NCBI GenBank assembly: GCA_049416425.1
Contig: JBMSHD010000068.1
Coordinates: 1 to 12,408, forward strand
Source: JBMSHD01 sp049416425
GTDB lineage: Bacteria; Pseudomonadota; Gammaproteobacteria; Francisellales; Francisellaceae
DNA length: 12,408 nucleotides
Reading direction: 5' to 3'
The notes under the pieces were generated by a model, which saw only the letters and a program-made list of their open reading frames with translations, ran no database searches and was not told where the DNA came from. Position numbers and translations under genes: made by a program. Shown piece after piece: positions 6,220-12,408 of this stretch. Numbering within the stretch: the first letter of the stretch is position 1; each line of letters begins with the position of its first letter.

Positions 6220-6765
6220 TTAAGGTGAAGAATAAACCAGCTTAAAGCGCTCCAAAACCAGCATCATTTTCTCATCAGCCACCGTGCCAATGTCTTGAGA
6301 TGCCTTGCTAAAAAATGCCCAATGTAACTCTCGCCAGCTTCTAAGTGATCGATCTTCTTCTCCTTCAGCCCAGGCGAATTCGGCGGTTACATCACAATAG
6401 CGGCAAAGCCTGACTTCCGTCGTTTCGATAATAGCCTGTGGTTGGTCTTGCCAATTTGTCACCACATGCAATTTTCCGACCACAGGCAGAGGTTCTTGCT
6501 CGATATCATAAGCTGCCTTGAGGCTGCAAGTCGCGGTTTTAATCCCCTGTCTTATCAGCTCGACACAATGATTGGCGTTTGTCTCATCATCACAGAAATA
6601 GCCTGAGCTAACTTGCCGATGTCGTTGTTTATGCTCTTGTGGAAGACTCTCTAGATAGTGATTTAAAAACTGTTGTGATGAGTCGTTCATCTTGGCGGTT
6701 TCAACACCTAGTCTCTCATTTTCTGTACAATTCGAGCTTTCAAGCTTTCCTGCATTATTTTCCAT
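6220..6765 (-). CDS. ASCH-domain protein, probable last gene of the gatCAB operon
   Basis: Up to 181 residues. The domain starts after about residue 30 and shows the ASCH (PUA-like beta-barrel) features: CVELIRQGIKTATCSLKAAY (the G-x-K-T-x-T loop), PVVGKLHVVTNWQDQPQAII with ETTEV, AEFAWAEGEEDRSLRSWRE then HWAFF, and a final ERFKLVY. ASCH domains are thought to bind RNA or modified nucleotides; some members hydrolyse N4-acetylcytidine, but the role of this subgroup is not established. The ATG at 6765 is 21 bases after the gatB stop on the same strand, with only a distant AAGG. The first 25 residues are not family-like, and the Met at 6690 (MNDSSQQFLNHYL) would match family length, so the start is uncertain. 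The spacing suggests co-transcription with the amidotransferase genes. Confidence 0.85.
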   Translation of the reverse strand: MENNAGKLESSNCTENERLGVETAKMNDSSQQFLNHYLESLPQEHKQRHRQVSSGYFCDDETNANHCVELIRQGIKTATCSLKAAYDIEQEPLPVVGKLHVVTNWQDQPQAIIETTEVRLCRYCDVTAEFAWAEGEEDRSLRSWRELHWAFFSKASQDIGTVADEKMMLVLERFKLVYSSP

Positions 6766-6786
6766 TTTTGTCGAGAACCTTGGTTT

Positions 6787-8208
6787 TCAAGCGTTTAATT
6801 TTTTCAATACAATCTCATTGATCTGCTTGGGATTGAGTTTCTCGGTGCTGTTTTTCATGATCTGGCCGACAAAAAAGCCTAACAGCTTGGTTTTTCCAGC
6901 TTGATATTGAGCGACTTGAGCGGGATTCTCGGCGATGATCCGATCGGCCAGTATTTCGATTTCATCGGTATCATTCGATTGCCTAAGACCTAATTTTTCA
7001 ATGATTTCGGTCATCGACTGAGGAGTGTTGTAATAGGCATCGAGTATCACTCTTGCCGATTGATTGGAGATGGTGTCATCGAGCGTGTGTTTTATTAGCT
7101 CAGACAGCGCCTCAATCGGCACGATAGTGGGATGAAAGTCGATATTATGGCGATTGAGAAGCGCCATCAGCTCACCGCTGATCCAATTGAAGGCGATGCG
7201 CCGGCCGACAATTCCACTTAATCGATCGAAGTAGGTCATCACTTGTATGTCTGTGCATAGAAACTCAACCTCTTGCTCATCAAGATCAGCCAGATACACT
7301 TCTTTTTTATCTTTTAGATCAACGGGCATGTCGGCGGCGATTTCGGCTATCTGTTCATCTGCTAGCAGTATTGGTAGGAGATCTGGATCGGGAAAATAGC
7401 GATAATCATAAGCCTCTTCTTTGGAGCGCATCGAGCGGGTTTTATTTTGTAGCGAATCATAAAGACGGGTTTCCTGTAAGACTTTTGCTCCAGACTCAAG
7501 CACTTTAAGCTGCCGCTTTTTTTCATAGTCAATGGCATTTTCGATAAAGCGAAACGAGTTGATGTTCTTAAGCTCGGCTCGCCTGCCGAGTACATTGGAA
7601 TCTTTGGGCTTCATCGATAAATTCACATCGCAGCGGAAAGAGCCTTCCTGCATGTTACCATCTGAGATATCGAGATATCGGACTAACTGGTGCAGATATT
7701 TCAAAAACGTAATCACTTCTTCACTGGAACGAAAATCAGGCTTGGTGACGATCTCAAGCAATGGCGTGCCGACGCGATTGAAATCGATACCGGTTCGATC
7801 ATCAATAAAATCATGGACGGATTTCCCAGCGTCTTCCTCCAGGTGCGCCCGTTCGATGCGAATGGTTTTTAGGCCTTTACTCGTCTTGATATCGATATGG
7901 CCATTCTGGATAATAGGATTGTCGCTTTGGCTGATTTGATAGCCCTTGGGCAGATCGGGGTAAAAATAATTTTTGCGGGCAAAAAAGCTGTTTTTTGATA
8001 TCGTCGCATCAACGGCGAGACCAAAACGCACGGCCAGATCGATGACTTTTTTGTTCAATACCGGTAGTACTCCGGGTAAGGCGATATCGATAAAACTCGC
8101 CTGAGTATTTGGCATGGCACCGTAAGTCGTTGGACTGTTGGAGAAGAGTTTGCTTTTTGTCTTCAGTTGAACGTGGATCTCAAGTCCAATCACCATCTCC
8201 CAATTCAT
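6787..8208 (-). CDS. gatB: Asp-tRNA(Asn)/Glu-tRNA(Gln) amidotransferase subunit B
   Basis: The 473-residue GatB subunit recognises the misacylated tRNA and phosphorylates then amidates Glu (or Asp) with ammonia channelled from GatA. The N-terminal WEMVIGLEIHVQLKTKSKLF block, the NYFYPDLPKGYQISQ motif, the RTGIDFNRVGTPLLEIVT and GSFRCDVNLS blocks, and a C-terminal YqeY-like helical domain (about residues 325-473) all match. I start it at 8208: GGGGGA lies six bases upstream, the ATG overlaps the gatA stop as ATGA, and MNWEMVIGLE is where family members begin. The ATG at 8247 would add 13 residues inside gatA. Third gene of gatC-gatA-gatB. Confidence 0.96.
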   Translation of the reverse strand: MNWEMVIGLEIHVQLKTKSKLFSNSPTTYGAMPNTQASFIDIALPGVLPVLNKKVIDLAVRFGLAVDATISKNSFFARKNYFYPDLPKGYQISQSDNPIIQNGHIDIKTSKGLKTIRIERAHLEEDAGKSVHDFIDDRTGIDFNRVGTPLLEIVTKPDFRSSEEVITFLKYLHQLVRYLDISDGNMQEGSFRCDVNLSMKPKDSNVLGRRAELKNINSFRFIENAIDYEKKRQLKVLESGAKVLQETRLYDSLQNKTRSMRSKEEAYDYRYFPDPDLLPILLADEQIAEIAADMPVDLKDKKEVYLADLDEQEVEFLCTDIQVMTYFDRLSGIVGRRIAFNWISGELMALLNRHNIDFHPTIVPIEALSELIKHTLDDTISNQSARVILDAYYNTPQSMTEIIEKLGLRQSNDTDEIEILADRIIAENPAQVAQYQAGKTKLLGFFVGQIMKNSTEKLNPKQINEIVLKKLNA

Positions 8209-9665
8209 GGTAATTCCCCCATTATTTCTGGTTGTGAAAGATGCCAATCGCTGTGTTGTTGAAAATGGGCTACAGCCTGAATCAGCTTATGATCTTCGAA
8301 GGGTTTTGCCATCAGTTGTCCGCCAAAAGGCAGTTCATCGATAAAACCAATTGGAAAAGATACGGCCGGCATTCCAGCCAGATTGGCGCCAATGGTGAAC
8401 AGGTCGGATAAATAGGTGGATACCGGATCGCTTTGGGCACCAAGTTTAAAGGCGGTTGTGGCCGATGTCGGTGTCAAAATCAGATCGACTTCATCGAATA
8501 TGCGCCTGATCGACTGGCTAAACTGAGCTCGAAGTTTCTGCGCCTGGTGGAAATAGGCATCATATTGACTGGCGGCAAGTACATAGTTACCCATGATGAT
8601 GCGTCTTTTGACCTCCTCTCCAAAGCCAATGCTTCGAGATTTCGTGTAGATCTCATCCAGTGTTTTTGCCTCAGGAGCTCTGAAGCCAAAACGTATGCCA
8701 TCATAACGAGCCAGATTGGTTGCCGCCTCCGCCGGAGCCAGAATGTAATAAGCCGCTACGGCAAGATCCAGATCAGGCAATGAGATGGGTTTGAATCTGA
8801 CCCCAAGTGATTTGAAGCGCTCAATACAATCTGTCAGGCAGATTTGTGCCTTGTCAGAGAGTTGTGACAGCAATGTATCGTCGATACCGATAGTCAGTGT
8901 ATCGGCTTTTTGGTCAAGGCTTTTGGTGAAGAAATCGGCATCGATGGCGATGCTGGTTGAGTCATTGATATCCTGTCCACTGATACACGATAGCAGGGCG
9001 GCGGCATCTGTGACCGATTCGGCAATAACACCTGCCTGGTCGAATGATGAGCCGTAGGCGATCATGCCAAAACGCGAAACACTGCCATAGCTTGGCTTCA
9101 TGCCGGTTAAGCCACAGAATCCGGCCGGTTGCCTGACCGACCCGCCGGTATCGGTTCCGGTGGCAATAGGAGTTAGGCCGGCGGCGACGGCTGCCGCTGA
9201 GCCACCGGATGAGCCACCGGGGACGTGCTCTATATTCCAGGGGTTCTTCACGGCACCATAATGGCTGTTTTCATTGGTTGAGCCCATGCCAAACTCATAC
9301 ATATTGCTCTTGCCGAGCATGACCATGCCGGCTTCTTTGCACTTTTTGACCACGGTGGCATCATAGGGAGAGATAAAATTTGTCAGCATCTTAGAACCAC
9401 AGCTGGTTGTAATGCCCTTCGTGCAGAAATTATCCTTGTGAATGATGGGAATGCCGGTTAAAAAATGTTGTTTTTTCTGTTTTATCATCTGATCGGCAAG
9501 TTCGGCTTCGGCGAACGCCAGATCTTCACTGATGGTGATCAAGGCATTTAGCTCGGGATTTAATCGATTAATGTTTTTAAGATAGAGACCTGTGAGCTCA
9601 ACGGCACTGATTTGGCGTGTGTCGAGTCTCACACGTAGAGATTGCAGTAAGGTTTTATCATTCAT
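8205..9665 (-). CDS. gatA: Asp-tRNA(Asn)/Glu-tRNA(Gln) amidotransferase subunit A
   Basis: The 486-residue GatA is the glutaminase subunit of the GatCAB complex, releasing ammonia from glutamine. It is an amidase-signature enzyme. The Ser-cisSer-Lys triad is visible as Lys77 (IIHKDNF), Ser152 (GGSSGGSAAAVAAG) and Ser176 (GTDTGGSVRQPA), almost the canonical numbering. Full length, no damage seen. Its ATG overlaps the gatC stop by four bases and its TGA overlaps the gatB ATG by four, indicating translational coupling and equal stoichiometry. Confidence 0.97.
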   Translation of the reverse strand: MNDKTLLQSLRVRLDTRQISAVELTGLYLKNINRLNPELNALITISEDLAFAEAELADQMIKQKKQHFLTGIPIIHKDNFCTKGITTSCGSKMLTNFISPYDATVVKKCKEAGMVMLGKSNMYEFGMGSTNENSHYGAVKNPWNIEHVPGGSSGGSAAAVAAGLTPIATGTDTGGSVRQPAGFCGLTGMKPSYGSVSRFGMIAYGSSFDQAGVIAESVTDAAALLSCISGQDINDSTSIAIDADFFTKSLDQKADTLTIGIDDTLLSQLSDKAQICLTDCIERFKSLGVRFKPISLPDLDLAVAAYYILAPAEAATNLARYDGIRFGFRAPEAKTLDEIYTKSRSIGFGEEVKRRIIMGNYVLAASQYDAYFHQAQKLRAQFSQSIRRIFDEVDLILTPTSATTAFKLGAQSDPVSTYLSDLFTIGANLAGMPAVSFPIGFIDELPFGGQLMAKPFEDHKLIQAVAHFQQHSDWHLSQPEIMGELP

Positions 9666-9964
9666 TCGATCACCTTTGGTACCACGAAATGCTGAGATTG
9701 AAATTCCGGCGCAATTTTGGCAAATTGTGCGGATAAGTCTTGTATAGAAGCAAGATCATCTCGCATAGCCATGTTGTTTTGCAGTGGCGATATCATGGCA
9801 TCAATGCCGTCGGTATCGATGGCTTTGATGCGATTGAACAGGGTGATAATCCGATTTAGGTCGGCTTGATATTGCGTCAGTGTTTCATCATTGGTCTCAA
9901 GCTTCGACAGATTTGCAATTCTTGAGGTCTCTTCAAGCGATAGAGTCATTGAGCTTTTGTTCAT
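9662..9964 (-). CDS. gatC: Asp-tRNA(Asn)/Glu-tRNA(Gln) amidotransferase subunit C
   Basis: The 100-residue GatC wraps around and stabilises the GatA-GatB interface. Family features are LSLEETSRIANLSKLE at the N-terminus, a middle helix (LNRIITLFNRIKAIDTDGI), the P-L-x-x-x-x-x-M-R-D-D segment and the C-terminal FVVPKVIE. First gene of the operon and divergent from hslV. The start is at 9964 or, five codons in, 9949 (MTLSLEE, closer to family starts); neither has a good Shine-Dalgarno sequence. Together with gatA and gatB it implies that the organism lacks glutaminyl- and/or asparaginyl-tRNA synthetase. Confidence 0.93.
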   Translation of the reverse strand: MNKSSMTLSLEETSRIANLSKLETNDETLTQYQADLNRIITLFNRIKAIDTDGIDAMISPLQNNMAMRDDLASIQDLSAQFAKIAPEFQSQHFVVPKVIE

Positions 9965-10055
9965 TCACTTTAGTGTCTAATGCTTAATAGTGTACCGATT
10001 AATGGCAAGATCAAAAACTATTTTGACTGAAAAATTCATTTTTTCTGCTTTCATC

Positions 10056-10084
10056 CTTGTAATTTTCGTGATAGTCGCCATCTA
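10056..10084 (+). promoter_or_regulatory. Sigma-32-type heat-shock promoter of hslVU
   Basis: CTTGTAA (10056-10062), 13 bases, then CGCCATCTA (10076-10084) matches the sigma-32 consensus CTTGAAA / CCCCATnTa with one mismatch in each element. The start would be near 10091, about 25 bases before the hslV ATG at 10116. This fits the known heat-shock control of hslVU in gammaproteobacteria. The match was found by eye. Confidence 0.6.
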
Positions 10085-10115
10085 TAAAAGCAATGTATTA
10101 ATATTGGAACCAAGT

Positions 10116-10673
10116 ATGTTGGAAAAAATGAAAGGCACCACGATTCTGTGTGTGCGTCGTGGTGATGAGGTTGTCATCGGTGGTGATGGGCAGGCGACAC
10201 TCGGTAATACTGTGGCGAAAGATAACATCGTTAAGGTGCGTCGTTTAAATGATGGCAAGGTGCTAACCGGTTTTGCCGGTTCTACCGCCGATGCCTTTAC
10301 CCTTTTTGAAAAATTTGAACAGAAACTTGAGCTTTATCAGGGGAATCTGGAGCGAGCTGCCGTTGAGATGGTACGCGAGTGGCGTATGGATAGAATGCTT
10401 AGCAAGCTTGAAGCGATGATCATTGTTGCCGATGAGCATAAATCGCTTCTGATCTCCGGAGTTGGTGATGTTATGGCGGCCGATGAGAAAGGTATTTTAT
10501 CGATTGGCTCAGGCTCTGCTTTTGCCAAAGCCGCCGCTCATGCGCTGGTCGATAATACAACGCTTTCGGCTCGTGAGATTGTCGAGAAAAGTTTGAATAT
10601 CGCCGCCGATATCTGTATCTATACCAATCATAACCTCACCATTGAAACCCTGCTAAATCAAGCCGAAAAATAA
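10116..10673 (+). CDS. hslV: ATP-dependent protease peptidase subunit HslV (ClpQ)
   Basis: The 185-residue proteolytic core of the HslUV (ClpYQ) protease, a cytosolic double hexamer related to proteasome beta subunits. GTTILCVRRGDEVVIGGDGQ with ATLGNT is the signature N-terminus: the first Thr of TT becomes the catalytic N-terminal nucleophile after removal of a short propeptide (MLEKMKG). KVRRL, GFAGSTADAFTLFE, WRMDRMLSKLEA, IGSGSAFAKAAA and ICIYTNH complete the family pattern. I chose ATG 10116, with GGAA six bases upstream; ATG 10128 would give a three-residue propeptide. The frame is open back to an ATG at 9990, but that extension contains the heat-shock promoter and is probably untranslated. 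It is followed after 15 bases by hslU. Confidence 0.95.
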   Translation: MLEKMKGTTILCVRRGDEVVIGGDGQATLGNTVAKDNIVKVRRLNDGKVLTGFAGSTADAFTLFEKFEQKLELYQGNLERAAVEMVREWRMDRMLSKLEAMIIVADEHKSLLISGVGDVMAADEKGILSIGSGSAFAKAAAHALVDNTTLSAREIVEKSLNIAADICIYTNHNLTIETLLNQAEK

Positions 10674-10688
10674 AGAGGAATACTAATT

Positions 10689-12056
10689 ATGTCACAAATG
10701 ACACCCAAAGAGATCGTCAGTGAACTGGATCGTTTTATCATCGGTCAGCAAGAGGCCAAAAAAGCCACGGCGATCGCCTTGAGAAATCGTTGGCGCCGTA
10801 TGCAGCTCGATGATGCCATGCGCCAGGAAGTCACGCCTAAAAATATTTTGATGATCGGTCCCACCGGTGTGGGTAAGACAGAGATTGCCCGCCGTCTGGC
10901 GCGATTGGCAAATGCGCCATTTATCAAAATCGAGGCGACCAAATTTACCGAGGTTGGCTATGTCGGTAAGGATGTGGATTCGATCATTCGTGATCTTGCC
11001 GATATCGCCATTAAGATGCAGCGAGAAAAGGAGAAAGAAAAGGTCTACGCCAAGGCTGAAATGGCGGCAGAAGAGCGTATTTTAGATGCTTTATTGCCAC
11101 CGGCTAGAAGTGCTAAATCCAGTAATATCGGTTTTGCCAATGAGCCGGTTGATGAGATAAAGGAAGAGACGAAGGTCGAAAGCAGCACTCGAGCGCTGTT
11201 TCGCAAGAAGTTAAGAGCCGGAGAGCTTGATGATAAAGAAATTGAGGTGGAAGTCAGCGCACCGTCGATGAGCATGGAAATCATGGGGCCTCCTGGTATG
11301 GAGGAGATGACTTCTCAGCTGCAAAATATGTTTTCATCGCTTGGTAGTGATAAGCAGACCAGACGTAAGCTTAAGGTGAAAAAAGCCTTAAAGCTGGTAC
11401 AGGATGAAGAAGCCGGTAAACTCATCAACGAGGATGATATCAAGGCAAAAGCCATCGAGGCGGTTGAGCAAAACGGGATCGTCTTTATCGATGAGATCGA
11501 TAAGATCTGTAAAAAATCCAGCAATCAAGGTGGAGATGTCTCCAGAGAGGGGGTTCAGCGTGATCTCTTACCGCTGGTTGAAGGCTCGACGGTGACGACC
11601 AAATATGGCATGATCAAAACCGATCATATTCTGTTTATCGGCTCCGGTGCCTTTCATGTGGCTAAACCTTCGGATCTGATTCCTGAACTTCAGGGGAGAT
11701 TGCCGATTCGAGTGGAGCTTGAATCACTGACCTCAGGAGATTTTGTTCGTATTCTGACAGAGCCAGATTGTGCGTTATTAAAACAGTATGTTGCCTTGAT
11801 GAAGACTGAAGATTTCATCATTGATTTTACCGATGAGGCGGTAAAACGCATTGCCGATATTGCATTTCGAGTCAATGAAGAGGTCGAAAATATCGGTGCC
11901 AGACGCCTTCATACCGTGCTTGAAAAACTGTTGGAAGAAGTGTCTTTTGATTGTCCTGACAGCAAAGACAGAGCGCTTGTCATTGATGAAACTTATGTCG
12001 ATGGCAAATTGGGACGTCTGGTTAAAAACCGTGATTTGAGTCAGTATATTTTGTGA
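10689..12056 (+). CDS. hslU: ATP-dependent protease ATPase subunit HslU (ClpY)
   Basis: The 455-residue AAA+ unfoldase partner of HslV. The N-terminal MTPKEIVSELDRFIIGQQEA is typical. Walker A is GPTGVGKT (residues 57-64), followed by KFTEVGYVGKDVDSIIRDL, whose G-Y-V-G pore loop grips substrate. The intermediate (I) domain spans about residues 110-245, is charged and helical, and includes GPPGMEEM. Walker B is VFIDEIDK (about 265-272); sensor regions follow (GSGAFHVAKPSDLIPELQGR, with the arginine finger region after it, and GARRLHTVLEKLLEE). The C-terminal RDLSQYIL tail inserts into HslV to activate it. Slightly longer than E. coli HslU (443), mostly in the I domain. GAGGA lies nine bases before the ATG. 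Co-transcribed with hslV. Confidence 0.97.
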   Translation: MSQMTPKEIVSELDRFIIGQQEAKKATAIALRNRWRRMQLDDAMRQEVTPKNILMIGPTGVGKTEIARRLARLANAPFIKIEATKFTEVGYVGKDVDSIIRDLADIAIKMQREKEKEKVYAKAEMAAEERILDALLPPARSAKSSNIGFANEPVDEIKEETKVESSTRALFRKKLRAGELDDKEIEVEVSAPSMSMEIMGPPGMEEMTSQLQNMFSSLGSDKQTRRKLKVKKALKLVQDEEAGKLINEDDIKAKAIEAVEQNGIVFIDEIDKICKKSSNQGGDVSREGVQRDLLPLVEGSTVTTKYGMIKTDHILFIGSGAFHVAKPSDLIPELQGRLPIRVELESLTSGDFVRILTEPDCALLKQYVALMKTEDFIIDFTDEAVKRIADIAFRVNEEVENIGARRLHTVLEKLLEEVSFDCPDSKDRALVIDETYVDGKLGRLVKNRDLSQYIL

Positions 12057-12070
12057 TATGATCGACATCT

Positions 12071-12087
12071 CTGCCGTTTTCTGGCAG
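12071..12087 (+). terminator. Weak hairpin after hslU
   Basis: CTGCC (12071-12075) and GGCAG (12083-12087) form a 5-bp stem with a 7-base loop, 14 bases after the hslU stop. It is followed by an A/T-rich stretch (TTAATATGTGTTATT) rather than a clean T-run. It is a possible end for the hslVU transcript. Confidence 0.35.
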
Positions 12088-12135
12088 TTAATATGTGTTA
12101 TTGATTAAATCATCATTATATCTAATTGTTTCCCC

Positions 12136-12163
12136 TTGACTTACTCGGATTTAGTGTTAGAAT
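12136..12163 (+). promoter_or_regulatory. Strong sigma-70 promoter of rRNA/tRNA type
   Basis: TTGACT (12136-12141) and TAGAAT (12158-12163) are 16 bases apart and are followed by a G/C-rich discriminator, GCCGC. This resembles rrn P1 and other stringently controlled promoters (E. coli rrnB P1 reads TATAATGCGCC). The start should be near 12170. The gene driven lies beyond the right edge. Confidence 0.65.
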
Positions 12164-12169
12164 GCCGCA

Positions 12170-12408
12170 CTGATAAAGTGAAGTGCAAGCAGGCATAGGG
12201 GAGTGCTTACTGTCTTCTATACTTGTTTGCAGGCTTCTTTTATCTTGAAATGCATTTGGAATGTGTGCAAAATAACTTCCCGTATATATCCGCCGTGAAA
12301 CCTTGTTTCTCGTCATTGCCGCGACAGAGTGAAATGGAGCAATAAAGCAATTACTTTATCCATTGAACGCCCGCAGTATGGATTGCGCAGGGCTATTTGT
12401 AAGACGAT
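12170..12408 (+). other. Gene-free structured leader, continues off the window
   Basis: No credible coding region is present on either strand in this stretch of about 240 bases. It contains two adjacent hairpins. One is at 12333-12364: AATGG/CCATT outside and ATAAAG/CTTTAT inside around a CAATTA loop, with a four-base bulge. The other is at 12369-12393: GCCC/GGGC outside and GCA/TGC inside. No rRNA boxA-like element or tRNA sequence could be recognised. It is likely the untranslated 5' part of an RNA starting near 12170. Confidence 0.4.

Noticed and set aside
8209..8247. Longer gatB start at 8247
   Set aside because: It would overlap gatA by 43 bases; the ATG at 8208 has a strong GGGGGA site and matches where GatB proteins begin.
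9990..10115. Membrane-anchored long form of HslV
   Set aside because: The extension has no ribosome-binding site, contains a sigma-32-like promoter and would prevent exposure of the catalytic N-terminal Thr by the usual short propeptide removal.
10415..10425. Self-target of spacer 1 in hslV (GATGATCATTG shared)
   Set aside because: Identity stops after 11 bases and the adjacent bases are GC, not the CC expected of a type I-F PAM. Such a short match is expected by chance.
12122..12316. A 64-codon minus-strand open frame
   Set aside because: It lies over the strong plus-strand promoter and leader, has no family resemblance and no good ribosome-binding site.

Overview
The window looks like a stretch of gammaproteobacterial chromosome with mid-range base composition. 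The evidence is the gammaproteobacterial-type HslV/HslU and class II fumarase sequences, a type I-F CRISPR array, a XenB/NemA-like old yellow enzyme and a heat-shock (sigma-32-like) promoter. A complete gatCAB operon points to a lineage that makes Gln-tRNA and/or Asn-tRNA by the indirect transamidation route, so not an enteric like E. coli. I cannot place it to genus from this sequence.

Left end (1-1850), accessory: an unrecognised protein gene, possibly running off the left edge and preceded by a perfect 26-bp palindrome, ends in a 17-bp long-range inverted repeat. An AT-rich leader follows, with a promoter whose expected start falls on the first repeat. The six-repeat, five-spacer type I-F CRISPR array comes next. 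Its degenerate last repeat directly abuts the C-terminal remnant of a phage terminase large subunit. A small two-helix membrane protein gene with its own promoter lies beyond on the minus strand. No recognisable cas gene is inside the window.

Middle (1980-6220), metabolic genes: a minus-strand HAAAP-family amino-acid transporter is divergent from class II fumarase (fumC), which ends in a strong palindromic terminator. The tail of a lost MFS transporter follows as a pseudogene. A flavin-dependent ene-reductase comes next, apparently transcribed from a promoter inside the pseudogene.

Right part (6220-12408), housekeeping: gatC-gatA-gatB are tightly overlapped on the minus strand, with an ASCH-domain gene as probable fourth member. 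They are divergent from the heat-shock protease operon hslV-hslU on the plus strand, which has a sigma-32-like promoter just upstream of the true hslV start. The last 350 bases hold no gene but contain a strong rRNA/tRNA-type sigma-70 promoter and a structured untranslated leader running off the right edge.

The most unusual part is the left 1.5 kb: the CRISPR array with a variant stem, the unidentified array-proximal protein, two striking dyads around that gene, and the junction with a terminase fragment.
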